This document shows positions 8,990-15,208 of a DNA stretch of 23,391 nt, in pieces. Position numbers and translations under genes: made by a program. The notes under the pieces were generated by a model. The model saw nothing but the letters and a program-made list of their open reading frames with translations. It searched no databases and was not told where the DNA came from. Each line of letters opens with the position of its first letter. Within the stretch, counting starts at the first letter, position 1. Location of the stretch: the NCBI GenBank assembly GCA_947632165.1, contig CANROI010000003.1, positions 1 through 23,391 of the forward strand. Reading direction: 5' to 3'. Origin of the DNA: an uncultured Clostridia bacterium. Its GTDB lineage: Bacteria; Bacillota; Clostridia; Christensenellales; Borkfalkiaceae.

Positions 8990-9113
8990 TTTTGCGAATA
9001 GTTATTGACATTCCATTGAGGATATTTTTGCCTACCCCATAGAGGGACGGGGCGTCCCGCACAAATTTTTTCCCTTTCCTCTTCTGTTTCCCAACGGTGA
9101 ATTATTCGCAAAA
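8990..9113. repeat. 11-bp inverted repeat framing the xerC upstream region
   Basis: TTTTGCGAATA (8990-9000) and its exact reverse complement TATTCGCAAAA (9103-9113) are 102 bp apart, and the match extends to 13 of 14 positions. The right arm ends 2 bases before the -35 element of the xerC promoter. A GC hairpin lies between the arms. No target-site duplication is evident at the outer edges, so this does not look like a transposon end. It could be a looped operator or the base of a long RNA stem. Confidence 0.5.
9044..9071 (+). terminator. Possible weak terminator or hairpin upstream of xerC
   Basis: GGGACG (9044-9049) and CGTCCC (9053-9058) form a 6-bp stem around GGG. A T6 run follows at 9066-9071 after a 7-base gap, which is longer than in a good intrinsic terminator. 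A competing pairing of CCCC (9035-9038) with GGGG (9049-9052) is possible. It may insulate xerC from the glycogen operon. Confidence 0.35.
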
Positions 9114-9115
9114 TC

Positions 9116-9144
9116 TTGACATCTCCCTCTTTATTTGCTATAAT
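9116..9144 (+). promoter_or_regulatory. Perfect consensus sigma-A promoter for xerC
   Basis: TTGACA at 9116-9121, a 17-bp spacer and TATAAT at 9139-9144 match the housekeeping consensus exactly. Standard spacing puts +1 at about 9151, which is the A of the xerC ATG. The transcript should therefore start at or within a base or two of the start codon, with no ribosome-binding site. Confidence 0.88.
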
Positions 9145-9150
9145 GGGCTC

Positions 9151-10206
9151 ATGAATAACGATTCGAATTATTATTTGGAGCGCAACCTCAAGAATATTGA
9201 CCGCATTTCAGAGCTGCTCGATGAGTTGCCCTATTTCTGTGAGGATTTTTTGCGTGGCGTGGAAAACCGCACCAGCGCGCTTACGCGGCTCAATTATTGT
9301 TACGATTTGCGCATTTTCTTTGACTTCCTCTCTCATAAGAAATTTCGCGGGAAAGAAGTCCGTGAGATCACACTCGAGGATCTTGAGAAAGTGACCGATA
9401 CCGATATCGAGATCTATCTGAGCTACCTCTCCCATTACGCCTTCCGCGGGAGGCGGCTCTCTTGTGACGAGCGTGCAAAAGCGCGAAAACTTTCTACGGT
9501 CCGCTCCCTTTTCAAATATTTTTTCAACAAGGGACTGATCGAAGTCAATCATACCACGAAGGTCGCTACGCCGAAGCTCCATGAAAAGGAGATCATCCGC
9601 CTCGAAGCCGACGAAGTTTCCGCGATTTTGGATGTCGCCGAGGAAGGGTGCGGGCTTCCCTCTCATGCCGACGGCTATCACGAGAAGACAAAGATCCGCG
9701 ATACGGCGATTCTGACGCTCTTTTTGGGGACGGGCATTCGTATTTCCGAGCTTGTGGGGCTCAACAACGAGAGCATCAATTTTACCGATCATTCGTTTCT
9801 CGTGACCAGAAAGGGCGGCAACCAAGCGATCCTGTACTTTTCCGAGGAGGTGGGCGATGCGCTTGCGGCGTATATCGCGCAAAAGGAGAACGATAAACGG
9901 GTTCCGCCCAACGAACATGCGCTCTTCCTTTCGCTCCAATACCGCAGGATCACGGTGCGCGCGGTCGAGAATCTGGTCAAGAAGTATGCCAAGATCGTCT
10001 CCCCTCTCAAAAAAATCACGCCGCATAAACTACGGTCTACCTACGGGACAAGCCTCTATCGCGAGACGGGCGATATTTACATTGTGGCAGATGTTTTGGG
10101 GCACAAAGATGTAAACACGACGCGCAAACATTATGCGGCCATCACGGAAGATCATCGGCGGTCTGTCGCCGGCGCCGTAAAGTTGCATAAAAGAGATGAA
10201 ACCTGA
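9151..10206 (+). CDS. xerC: XerC/XerD-type tyrosine recombinase
   Basis: From the ATG at 9151 this is a 351-residue tyrosine recombinase, longer than the ~300 of classic XerC. An N-terminal SAM-like core-binding domain (about residues 25-140) precedes the catalytic domain. All catalytic residues are visible: Arg197 in GTGIRISE, Lys221 in TRKGG, His292 and Arg295 in PHKLRSTYG, His318 in LGHKD and the nucleophile Tyr328 in RKHYA. A frame with a GTG at 9097 extends further upstream, but those 18 codons are the promoter itself, so 9151 is chosen. It likely resolves chromosome dimers at dif, though an integrase with another target is possible. hflX follows 6 bp later with overlapping signals, suggesting cotranscription. 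Confidence 0.88.
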   Translation: MNNDSNYYLERNLKNIDRISELLDELPYFCEDFLRGVENRTSALTRLNYCYDLRIFFDFLSHKKFRGKEVREITLEDLEKVTDTDIEIYLSYLSHYAFRGRRLSCDERAKARKLSTVRSLFKYFFNKGLIEVNHTTKVATPKLHEKEIIRLEADEVSAILDVAEEGCGLPSHADGYHEKTKIRDTAILTLFLGTGIRISELVGLNNESINFTDHSFLVTRKGGNQAILYFSEEVGDALAAYIAQKENDKRVPPNEHALFLSLQYRRITVRAVENLVKKYAKIVSPLKKITPHKLRSTYGTSLYRETGDIYIVADVLGHKDVNTTRKHYAAITEDHRRSVAGAVKLHKRDET

Positions 10207-10212
10207 GGAAAT

Positions 10213-11427
10213 ATGGCAGATCAGATCGAGCTTGTCTATGTGATCCAACCGATTTTAAGCGCTAACTACGCAATCTTGCACGAAGAAGCGGTTGCGCTGA
10301 TAAAGAGCGCCGGGGCAGAATATGCCGGCACGATCTATCAGAATGTGCATGAAATCAACCCGGCAACTTATATCGGCGAGGGAAAACTCCGCGAATTAAA
10401 AGAACAGCTTGAGGGCTTGGAACTGACCGTCCTGTTCAACGGGGAGCTCTCCCCTTCCCAGACGATCAACATTTCAAAGGCGCTCGGCGATCGGAAAGTG
10501 ATCGATCGCACTGCGCTCATTCTGGATATCTTTGCCCTGCGCGCGAAGAGCTCCGAAGGGAAGCTGCAGGTCGAATTGGCACAGTTGAAATATCTCTATC
10601 CCCGTTTGAAGGGCAAGGGAGAGTCTCTTTCAAGGCTCGGAGGCGGGATCGGAACGCGCGGACCGGGTGAAACTCAGCTCGAAACGGACAGACGGCATAT
10701 CCGGAAACGCATCCATTCCCTCGAGGAACGGCTCAAAGAGATCGAAAAGCGCAGATCTTTTCAGACGGAGCGCCGCAAGAAGGACAAAGTGCGCACGATC
10801 GCGTTAGTCGGATACACCAACACCGGGAAATCGACCCTTCTGAACGCTTTGACGGGCGCCGATGCACATACGCAGGATGCGCTGTTTGCCACGCTCGATC
10901 CGACTGCGCGTGCCTTTGAAATTGAAGGAGTCCCCTTCCTGTTGGTCGATACCGTCGGATTTTTGCAGGATCTCCCCCATCATCTGATCGAGGCCTTCAA
11001 GTCCACGCTCGAAAGCGCGTTGAATTGCGATCTCGCGCTCTTTGTTTGCGACGCTTCGGGTGATTATGAAACGCAGCTGAATACTACGATCTCCACATTG
11101 CGCGAAATGAATTTTTCGGCGCCCTACCTCGTCGTGATCAATAAATGCGATCTGATGAGCGAAGGTGATTTTCCTCGGGATTCCATACGGATCTCCGCCA
11201 AAGAAGGCCTTGGCCTAAGTAAACTGAAAGAGCGGATCTTTGAAGAATTGAAAGATAAATTTATAAAGACGGAATTGTTCGTTCCCTATGAAAAGACGGC
11301 GGAATACGGCAAGCTCCGCAGTTTTTTATACGAGCGCAAGGTAAATTACGCGGATCCCGGCATGGAGATCTTAGCAGTGATCCCGATCGAATATGCCGAG
11401 CGATTCAGCGCTTTTCGCAAGATATAG
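10213..11427 (+). CDS. hflX: Ribosome-associated GTPase HflX
   Basis: This is a 404-residue P-loop GTPase. The N-terminal HflX domain is followed by a basic coiled linker (about residues 160-195) containing the family mark RGPGETQLE at 149-157. The G domain shows Walker A GYTNTGKST (200-208), the G2 region FATLDPTAR, G3 DTVGF (246-250) and G4 NKCD. Known HflX proteins bind the 50S subunit and split stalled 70S ribosomes under heat or antibiotic stress. The AGGAAA ribosome site overlaps the xerC stop codon, so the gene is likely coupled to xerC. Its stop codon lies inside a long AT-rich dyad. Confidence 0.96.
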   Translation: MADQIELVYVIQPILSANYAILHEEAVALIKSAGAEYAGTIYQNVHEINPATYIGEGKLRELKEQLEGLELTVLFNGELSPSQTINISKALGDRKVIDRTALILDIFALRAKSSEGKLQVELAQLKYLYPRLKGKGESLSRLGGGIGTRGPGETQLETDRRHIRKRIHSLEERLKEIEKRRSFQTERRKKDKVRTIALVGYTNTGKSTLLNALTGADAHTQDALFATLDPTARAFEIEGVPFLLVDTVGFLQDLPHHLIEAFKSTLESALNCDLALFVCDASGDYETQLNTTISTLREMNFSAPYLVVINKCDLMSEGDFPRDSIRISAKEGLGLSKLKERIFEELKDKFIKTELFVPYEKTAEYGKLRSFLYERKVNYADPGMEILAVIPIEYAERFSAFRKI

Positions 11428-11468
11428 CGTAGTATGTCAGACATAGTACTCTATATCTATTATTTTTC
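11421..11468 (+). terminator. AT-rich dyad terminator over the hflX stop codon
   Basis: A dyad centred on 11439 spans 11421-11457: GATATAG and CTATATC outer arms, TATGTC and GACATA inner arms, with 16 of 18 pairs complementary. On the + strand it is followed by TATTATTTTTC, consistent with an AT-rich intrinsic terminator. The hflX TAG (11425-11427) lies in its left arm. The core TATGTCAGACATA is copy 3 of the dispersed palindromic motif. Confidence 0.55.
11433..11447 (-). repeat. Dispersed palindromic motif, copy 3
   Basis: On the minus strand this reads ACTATGTCTGACATA, differing from copy 1 at two positions and from copy 2 at one. It forms the centre of the hflX terminator dyad. Confidence 0.5.
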
Positions 11469-11645
11469 TCTGTATTCCTTGGGGTCGAGATATATCTTGT
11501 CGATCTTAATGCTTGCAACATCTTTGATCTCGAGGCATTTGCCGCAGTTGTCGCAGATTTTGTTCGGATCAAGGTCGCAGATCTCACATTCCATGCAGTT
11601 ATCGCATTCCTTCGTCTCGTCGAGGACACACATTGTTTTTTCCAT
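11460..11645 (-). CDS. Small Cys-rich putative metal-binding protein
   Basis: A 61-residue protein starting at the ATG 11645-11643, with a GGAGGAGA ribosome site at 11658-11651. The frame runs on upstream, but the ribosome site fixes this start. Eight cysteines (6, 14, 17, 20, 23, 31, 34, 37) are arranged as C-x2-C-x2-C-x2-C and C-x2-C-x2-C among acidic residues, with a Lys/Asp-rich C-terminal tail. The spacing suggests zinc or an iron-sulphur cluster but does not match the classic 2[4Fe-4S] ferredoxin pattern (CxxCxxCxxxCP). I believe similar small proteins exist in Clostridia but know no assigned function. It is divergent from lexA and convergent with hflX, so it is a single-gene unit. Confidence 0.8.
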   Translation of the reverse strand: MEKTMCVLDETKECDNCMECEICDLDPNKICDNCGKCLEIKDVASIKIDKIYLDPKEYREK

Positions 11646-11664
11646 TCCGATCTCCTCCACCACT

Positions 11665-11693
11665 ATTATAAGGCTTTCCCAAGAAAAAAACAA
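11665..11693 (-). promoter_or_regulatory. Promoter of the Cys-rich protein gene
   Basis: On the minus strand, TATAAT occupies 11670-11665 with TTGTTT as a weak -35 at 11693-11688 and a 17-bp spacer. Expected +1 is about 11658, so the leader would begin at the ribosome site. Confidence 0.6.
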
Positions 11694-11723
11694 GAAAATT
11701 CTTAAAAAATTTTCGAAAAACAT

Positions 11724-11737
11724 AGAACATTTGTTTG
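11724..11737. promoter_or_regulatory. LexA operator (SOS box)
   Basis: AGAACATTTGTTTG matches the Gram-positive SOS consensus CGAACRNRYGTTYG at most positions (GAAC-N4-GTTT core). It overlaps the lexA -35 hexamer (11735-11740), so bound LexA would block RNA polymerase, the usual autoregulation. Confidence 0.75.
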
Positions 11738-11763
11738 CAAGTTTTTGATTTTTATGTTATACT
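11735..11763 (+). promoter_or_regulatory. lexA promoter
   Basis: TTGCAA (11735-11740), a 17-bp spacer and TATACT (11758-11763). Expected +1 is about 11770, the first base of the ribosome site GGAGGTGA (11770-11777), giving a very short leader of about 12 bases. Confidence 0.8.
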
Positions 11764-11781
11764 AATGGCGGAGGTGAAAAA

Positions 11782-12390
11782 ATGCTCAACGACAATAAGC
11801 TCATGGTCGTTCTCAACTATATCAATCAATACGTCAAAGAATACGGATTTGCGCCTTCCGTGCGGGATATCTGCCGTGACCTCGGGATCAAGTCGACGGC
11901 GACGGCGTATAGCTACATCAACCGCCTGAAGGACATGGGCTATCTGCAGAAAGCCGATAAGAAAAAGCGCGCCGTTGCGATCTCGGGCGGCGATTCTGTC
12001 AAGGTCCCCCTGATCGGCGCCGTAACCGCCGGGCAACCTATTTTAGCGCGTGAAAATTTCGAAGGCTTTTATTCCCTCCCCGCTGCGGAATTTGCAGGAG
12101 AAGATCTGTTCATGCTTCGCGTCCATGGCGAGAGTATGATCGACGCCGGGATTTTCGACGGCGATAAGATCGTAGTAAAAAAGCAGGAGACGGCTGAAAA
12201 CGGAGATATCGTAGTAGCGATGTTCGACGACGGAATTGACGAGGGCGCTACCGTCAAACGGTTTTTCCGCCGCGACGGAAAGATCATCCTCCATCCCGAA
12301 AATGCCGCCCTCTCCGATTTTGTCCTCGATGATGGAAACAGCGTCCACATATTGGGCAAAGTTGTTGGCCTTTTACGGAGTTTTTCATGA
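11782..12390 (+). CDS. lexA: SOS repressor LexA
   Basis: A 202-residue LexA of standard length. Residues 1-65 form the winged-helix DNA-binding domain (FAPSVRDICRDLGIKSTATA). The cleavage site is Ala83-Gly84 in VTAGQP, and the S24-type catalytic dyad is Ser118 (GESMID) and Lys159 (ATVKRFF). RecA-stimulated self-cleavage would release the SOS regulon. An SOS box overlaps its promoter. It is divergent from the Cys-rich small protein gene and convergent with rluB across a strong hairpin. Confidence 0.96.
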   Translation: MLNDNKLMVVLNYINQYVKEYGFAPSVRDICRDLGIKSTATAYSYINRLKDMGYLQKADKKKRAVAISGGDSVKVPLIGAVTAGQPILARENFEGFYSLPAAEFAGEDLFMLRVHGESMIDAGIFDGDKIVVKKQETAENGDIVVAMFDDGIDEGATVKRFFRRDGKIILHPENAALSDFVLDDGNSVHILGKVVGLLRSFS

Positions 12391-12411
12391 ATTTTGTCTT
12401 TGTTATATAGC

Positions 12412-12438
12412 GCCGCCGCAGGCTCTGCCTGCGGCGGC
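12412..12438. terminator. Strong GC hairpin between convergent lexA and rluB
   Basis: GCCGCCGCAGGC (12412-12423) and GCCTGCGGCGGC (12427-12438) form a perfect 12-bp stem with a 3-base loop. It lies between the two convergent stop codons. No uninterrupted T-run follows directly on either strand, so it may act as a bidirectional terminator of a less classic kind or as a 3' stabiliser. Confidence 0.65.
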
Positions 12439-12445
12439 AATGATT

Positions 12446-13150
12446 TTACAGATTTTTTAAGTAAAAGACTTCGTCTTGCGAAAGTTTTCTGCAAGCCCCG
12501 CGGTCCAATCCCGTAAGCGTAAGCTCTCCGACTTTGATCCGCTTCAAAAAGACCACTTTTTTGCCAACGACCTCGAACATCTTCCTGATCTCACGGTTCT
12601 TGCCCTCGGTCAGCGTCACATGGAGCTTTGTGAAATTTTTGTCCGTTTCGATGACGTTGATCTTGCACTTCTTCGTCACGACGCCCTTTTCGATCTCGAC
12701 TCCGGCGCGCAGGCGATTCACCTGTGCCGCCGTCATCGTGCCTTCTACCTTGATGAGGTATGTCTTGGGGATCTCGCTCTGAGGCGCCGTCAGACGGTAT
12801 GCCAGCTCCCCATCGTTCGTGAGGATGAGGATCCCCTCCGTATCATAGTCTAACCTGCCGACGGGGAATACCCTTCCTGCGCCTTCGGGCAGGAGATCCA
12901 GCACGGTCTTTCTTCCCTTATCGTCTTTTGCCGTGCATACGCAGCCCTTGGGCTTATTCAGCAGGTAGTATTCGAACTTGACCTTATGGGAAAGCTGATT
13001 TCCGTCGAGCGTCACCACATCCCCGGTTGCCACATCATCGCCGGGGCGCGCAACTTTCTGATTGATCGTGACCCTGCCCGCCGCGACAAGCTCATCCGCA
13101 CGTCTCCGCGACGCGACTCCTTGTTCCGCCAAAAATTTGTTGATTCTCAT
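12446..13150 (-). CDS. rluB: 23S rRNA pseudouridine synthase, RsuA/RluB family
   Basis: The start chosen is the ATG at 13150, preceded by GGAGG at 13159-13155. An ATG 33 bases further upstream is in frame but has no family match. The 234-residue product has an N-terminal S4 RNA-binding domain (RINKFLAEQGVASRRRADEL) and the catalytic domain with Asp101 in VGRLDYDTEGILILTNDG. It isomerises uridine in the large-subunit rRNA. RluB acts at the helix 89 region in E. coli, but the exact site here is not known. It is the last gene of the DUF2953-ytfJ-dac-rluB run, 36 bp after the carboxypeptidase. Confidence 0.92.
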   Translation of the reverse strand: MRINKFLAEQGVASRRRADELVAAGRVTINQKVARPGDDVATGDVVTLDGNQLSHKVKFEYYLLNKPKGCVCTAKDDKGRKTVLDLLPEGAGRVFPVGRLDYDTEGILILTNDGELAYRLTAPQSEIPKTYLIKVEGTMTAAQVNRLRAGVEIEKGVVTKKCKINVIETDKNFTKLHVTLTEGKNREIRKMFEVVGKKVVFLKRIKVGELTLTGLDRGACRKLSQDEVFYLKNL

Positions 13151-13186
13151 ACAGCCTCCGCCGCGCAATCCCTGCGCTGCCAATGA

Positions 13187-14191
13187 CTATATGATATACA
13201 AATTCTGGCAAAAAATCAAGCTGTTTTCAAGATAGATCTGCATTGTTCCCGCAAATTCTCCGTGTTCTGACGGAAGCGGCTGTATTTTTTCCACCCGCAC
13301 GGAGACTTTTTCACGCTCTCCTTCCCTCAGCGGGTACAGAAAACTGCGGCGCGCCGAGAGGCCCTCGACGGGCTCTTGGCAATCGAAAAGGCACTCCATG
13401 TGATAATCGCCGAAGCATTTTTCGAGCAATTCCGAAGAGCGTTCGAACATTTGCGGCGAATTCAGAACGACGGAAACGATCTTCATTCCGTTTCGTTCTG
13501 CGCTCGTGACGAGACAGCGTCCCGCATCCATCGTAAAACCCGTCTTTACGCCGATCGCACCGTCGAAATTCCAGAGCATCTTGTTTTTGTTCTTCCAGCC
13601 GTATTTATCGTAATATTTACACGAAACGATCTGCCGGAAGGTCGGATTTTCGATGGCATAGGCGGATATGAGCGCAAGATCGCGCGCCGTCGTGTGATGC
13701 CCTTTGGCGGGAAGCCCGTGCGGATTGGCAAAAAAAGTGTCCTCGGCGCCCAAATAACAGGCCTTTTCATTCATCTTCCGCGCAAAAGCCTCCACGCTGC
13801 CACTGTGATACAGCGCGAGTGCCACGGCGCAATCGTTTCCCGAGCGCAGCATGAGCCCATACAGCAGATCCTCTACCGTATACGATTCCCCCGCCTTCAG
13901 ATAGACGCTTGAGCCCTCGATCCCGACGGCAGCCTGCGGCACGGTCACCGTCTGAGAGAGATCGCAGTCGTCTATAATGAGCAGCGCCGTCATGATCTTG
14001 GTCGTGCTTGCCATGGGCAGGCAGTCGCGCCCGTTCTTTTCATGGAGGACCCGCTTGGAAGACGCTTCGATCACGCATTCCGCCATGCTTTCGGCCGCCG
14101 CATTCACGCTTGCAATGCCGCACGCATGGATCGAAAGCAGCATCATCGAAGCGGCAAGGAGCGCAAGCGCGCAGAAGCTGCGCCTATTCAT
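13187..14191 (-). CDS. dacF: Serine-type D-Ala-D-Ala carboxypeptidase (PBP5/DacF type)
   Basis: A 334-residue S11-family protein that trims the terminal D-Ala from peptidoglycan stem peptides. A signal peptide of about 32 residues comes first (basic start, hydrophobic core, Ala-rich cleavage region). Motifs are Ser62-Thr-Thr-Lys65 (SxxK nucleophile), Ser117-Gly-Asn119 (SxN) and Lys216-Thr-Gly218 (KTG). The C-terminal beta domain is shorter than in PBP5, and no clear C-terminal amphipathic anchor is visible. Its start overlaps the ytfJ end by 8 bp, so the two are probably translationally coupled. Context next to ytfJ and DUF2953 favours the sporulation-linked DacF branch; the symbol is by context. 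Confidence 0.88.
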   Translation of the reverse strand: MNRRSFCALALLAASMMLLSIHACGIASVNAAAESMAECVIEASSKRVLHEKNGRDCLPMASTTKIMTALLIIDDCDLSQTVTVPQAAVGIEGSSVYLKAGESYTVEDLLYGLMLRSGNDCAVALALYHSGSVEAFARKMNEKACYLGAEDTFFANPHGLPAKGHHTTARDLALISAYAIENPTFRQIVSCKYYDKYGWKNKNKMLWNFDGAIGVKTGFTMDAGRCLVTSAERNGMKIVSVVLNSPQMFERSSELLEKCFGDYHMECLFDCQEPVEGLSARRSFLYPLREGEREKVSVRVEKIQPLPSEHGEFAGTMQIYLENSLIFCQNLYII

Positions 14192-14567
14192 CGTGCTCGG
14201 CGGGAGTTTCGGTCAGTTTTCCGAAAAGTTCCCCCGCTTTCTCGATGAGCCCGTCGAGCGGGTCGTCGGTCACCTTCACGATGCGGCACTTCTTACCGTC
14301 GTCAATGAGGAACCCGGCCGGTTTCAGGTTGATCACCGTGCCGGCGCCGCCCGCATAGGGATAGCATTCGTCCTCCTTGATCGCCTTGACCTCGCCATAT
14401 TCCCCGCCCCCGGAGAGATACCCCATCGTGACTTTGGTAAAGGGAATGATCTGGGCGCCGCTCGCGGAGAAGATCGGCTTCCCGATGACCGTGTTGACGT
14501 CGATCAGGCTCGTGAGCTGCTGCGCCGTCTTTTCCATAATGCTGTCGATCTTTGTTTTCTGATCCAA
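14184..14567 (-). CDS. ytfJ: GerW/YtfJ family sporulation protein
   Basis: A 127-residue protein with the family signature around residues 22-60 (LIDVNTVIGKPI, then IIPFTKVTMGYLSGGGEYG) and an acidic tail. In Bacillus, YtfJ (GerW) is made during sporulation and affects germination. The chosen start is a TTG at 14567, with GGAGG at 14582-14578 ten bases before it; this gives the 22-residue lead to DVNT usual in the family. An ATG at 14537 is the alternative. The gene overlaps the DUF2953 end by 64 bp with this start, or by 34 bp with the ATG, which is long for a bacterial operon. Confidence 0.9.
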   Translation of the reverse strand: MDQKTKIDSIMEKTAQQLTSLIDVNTVIGKPIFSASGAQIIPFTKVTMGYLSGGGEYGEVKAIKEDECYPYAGGAGTVINLKPAGFLIDDGKKCRIVKVTDDPLDGLIEKAGELFGKLTETPAEHDE

Positions 14568-15094
14568 TTGATGATTGCCTCCAATATTTTTTTCCCGAAT
14601 GCGACCGATAGGATGAGCCCGTTGAAGATGGTCACCGCCTGCACCGTCAGTTTGAGATCGGTCCGTTCGGTGAGCAAAACGCCGCTCTTGATCGAAAGAA
14701 AGGGATGCAGAGAGGTCATCACGGAACCGACCGCTGAAGCGAGCGAACGGAGCATTGCCGCCATGACGACGCCTGCAGGCCTCCCCTCGCCGCCCGTTTC
14801 AATGATCTGATGAAAGCGGTAGAGCTGAAACCCCTTGGTCACTTCGAATTTTTTGCGCATGGGCGCCATCTGTTGATAGGGCAGGATCACCGCCTTTTTC
14901 TCACTGAGATGAAAAGCGATCCCATCTTTGGTGATTTGCAGATAGCCGCCGAATACCTTGAAGAATTTATATAGGCTCAGGGCAAACCAACACTTGTTTT
15001 CCTTGACGTCGACATATGCGTCCGCATATACGAAGATCGGCAACAGAAAGAAAAATGTTCCGAAAAACAGCGAGAAAACAAGCAGCTCACCCAT
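14504..15094 (-). CDS. DUF2953 (YtfI-like) protein
   Basis: A 196-residue protein with an N-terminal hydrophobic segment (about residues 3-24), a beta-rich middle, and the PxxxK-x-x-G-F-type segment typical of DUF2953. Bacillus YtfI, upstream of YtfJ, belongs to this family and its function is not settled. The last ~20 residues, Arg/Ser-rich, come from DNA that also encodes the start of ytfJ in another frame. Either the overlap is real or the end is extended by a lost stop. It is the first gene of its operon, with an AGGGG ribosome site before the ATG. Confidence 0.8.
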   Translation of the reverse strand: MGELLVFSLFFGTFFFLLPIFVYADAYVDVKENKCWFALSLYKFFKVFGGYLQITKDGIAFHLSEKKAVILPYQQMAPMRKKFEVTKGFQLYRFHQIIETGGEGRPAGVVMAAMLRSLASAVGSVMTSLHPFLSIKSGVLLTERTDLKLTVQAVTIFNGLILSVAFGKKILEAIINWIRKQRSTALWKRRRSSSRA

Positions 15095-15144
15095 ATACCC
15101 CTAATTTGCGCCAAGGCACGTAAGAATATTTATTTTTGGGCAAG

Positions 15145-15168
15145 AAAAAGCCCTGCGGAAGGCAGGGC
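15145..15168 (-). terminator. Intrinsic terminator after the ATP-grasp gene
   Basis: On the minus strand, GCCCTGC and GCAGGGC form a 7-bp stem around a 5-base loop, followed by T5. It lies 40 bases after the stop of the ATP-grasp gene and separates it from DUF2953. Confidence 0.85.
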
Positions 15169-15175
15169 AACCACA

Positions 15176-15194
15176 TATTATGTCACGCATAATA
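15176..15194 (-). repeat. Dispersed palindromic motif, copy 4
   Basis: TATTATG and CATAATA are perfect 7-bp arms around a 5-base centre. On the minus strand the core 15-mer (15193-15179) reads ATTATGCGTGACATA, related to the copies at 8719, 8762 and 11433. It lies 14 bases after the ATP-grasp stop, just ahead of a regular terminator. Confidence 0.5.
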
Positions 15195-15208
15195 CTATGC
15201 AAAACGGC

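Larger units (their letters stand above)
8717..9150. other. 434-bp AT-rich intergenic region without a gene
   Basis: No convincing reading frame or known RNA gene was seen here. The region holds two copies of a TATG-N5-CATA palindromic motif just after the GH13 stop, two GGCATAAAT repeats (8728-8736 and 8792-8800), an 11-bp inverted repeat (8990-9000 and 9103-9113), a GC hairpin at 9044-9058 followed by a T-run, and the xerC promoter at 9116-9144. The base composition is much more AT-rich than the flanking genes. Confidence 0.7.

Noticed and set aside
9005..9010. Second TTGACA upstream of xerC as a promoter
   Set aside because: No acceptable -10 element lies 15-19 bp downstream.
8990..9113. 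Inverted repeat as ends of a small transposable element (MITE)
   Set aside because: No target-site duplication is seen and the right arm is built into the xerC promoter.
9097..9150. Upstream GTG start for xerC
   Set aside because: The 18 extra codons consist of the promoter hexamers and spacer, and no ribosome site precedes the GTG.
11434..11748. 104-codon + strand open frame over the Cys-rich gene
   Set aside because: It is antisense to a gene with a good ribosome site and -10, and its sequence is Ser/Ile-rich with no family match.
15005..15025. Sequence resembling the dispersed palindrome inside DUF2953
   Set aside because: The CATATG/CATATA match is partial and in coding sequence, and the N5 core differs.
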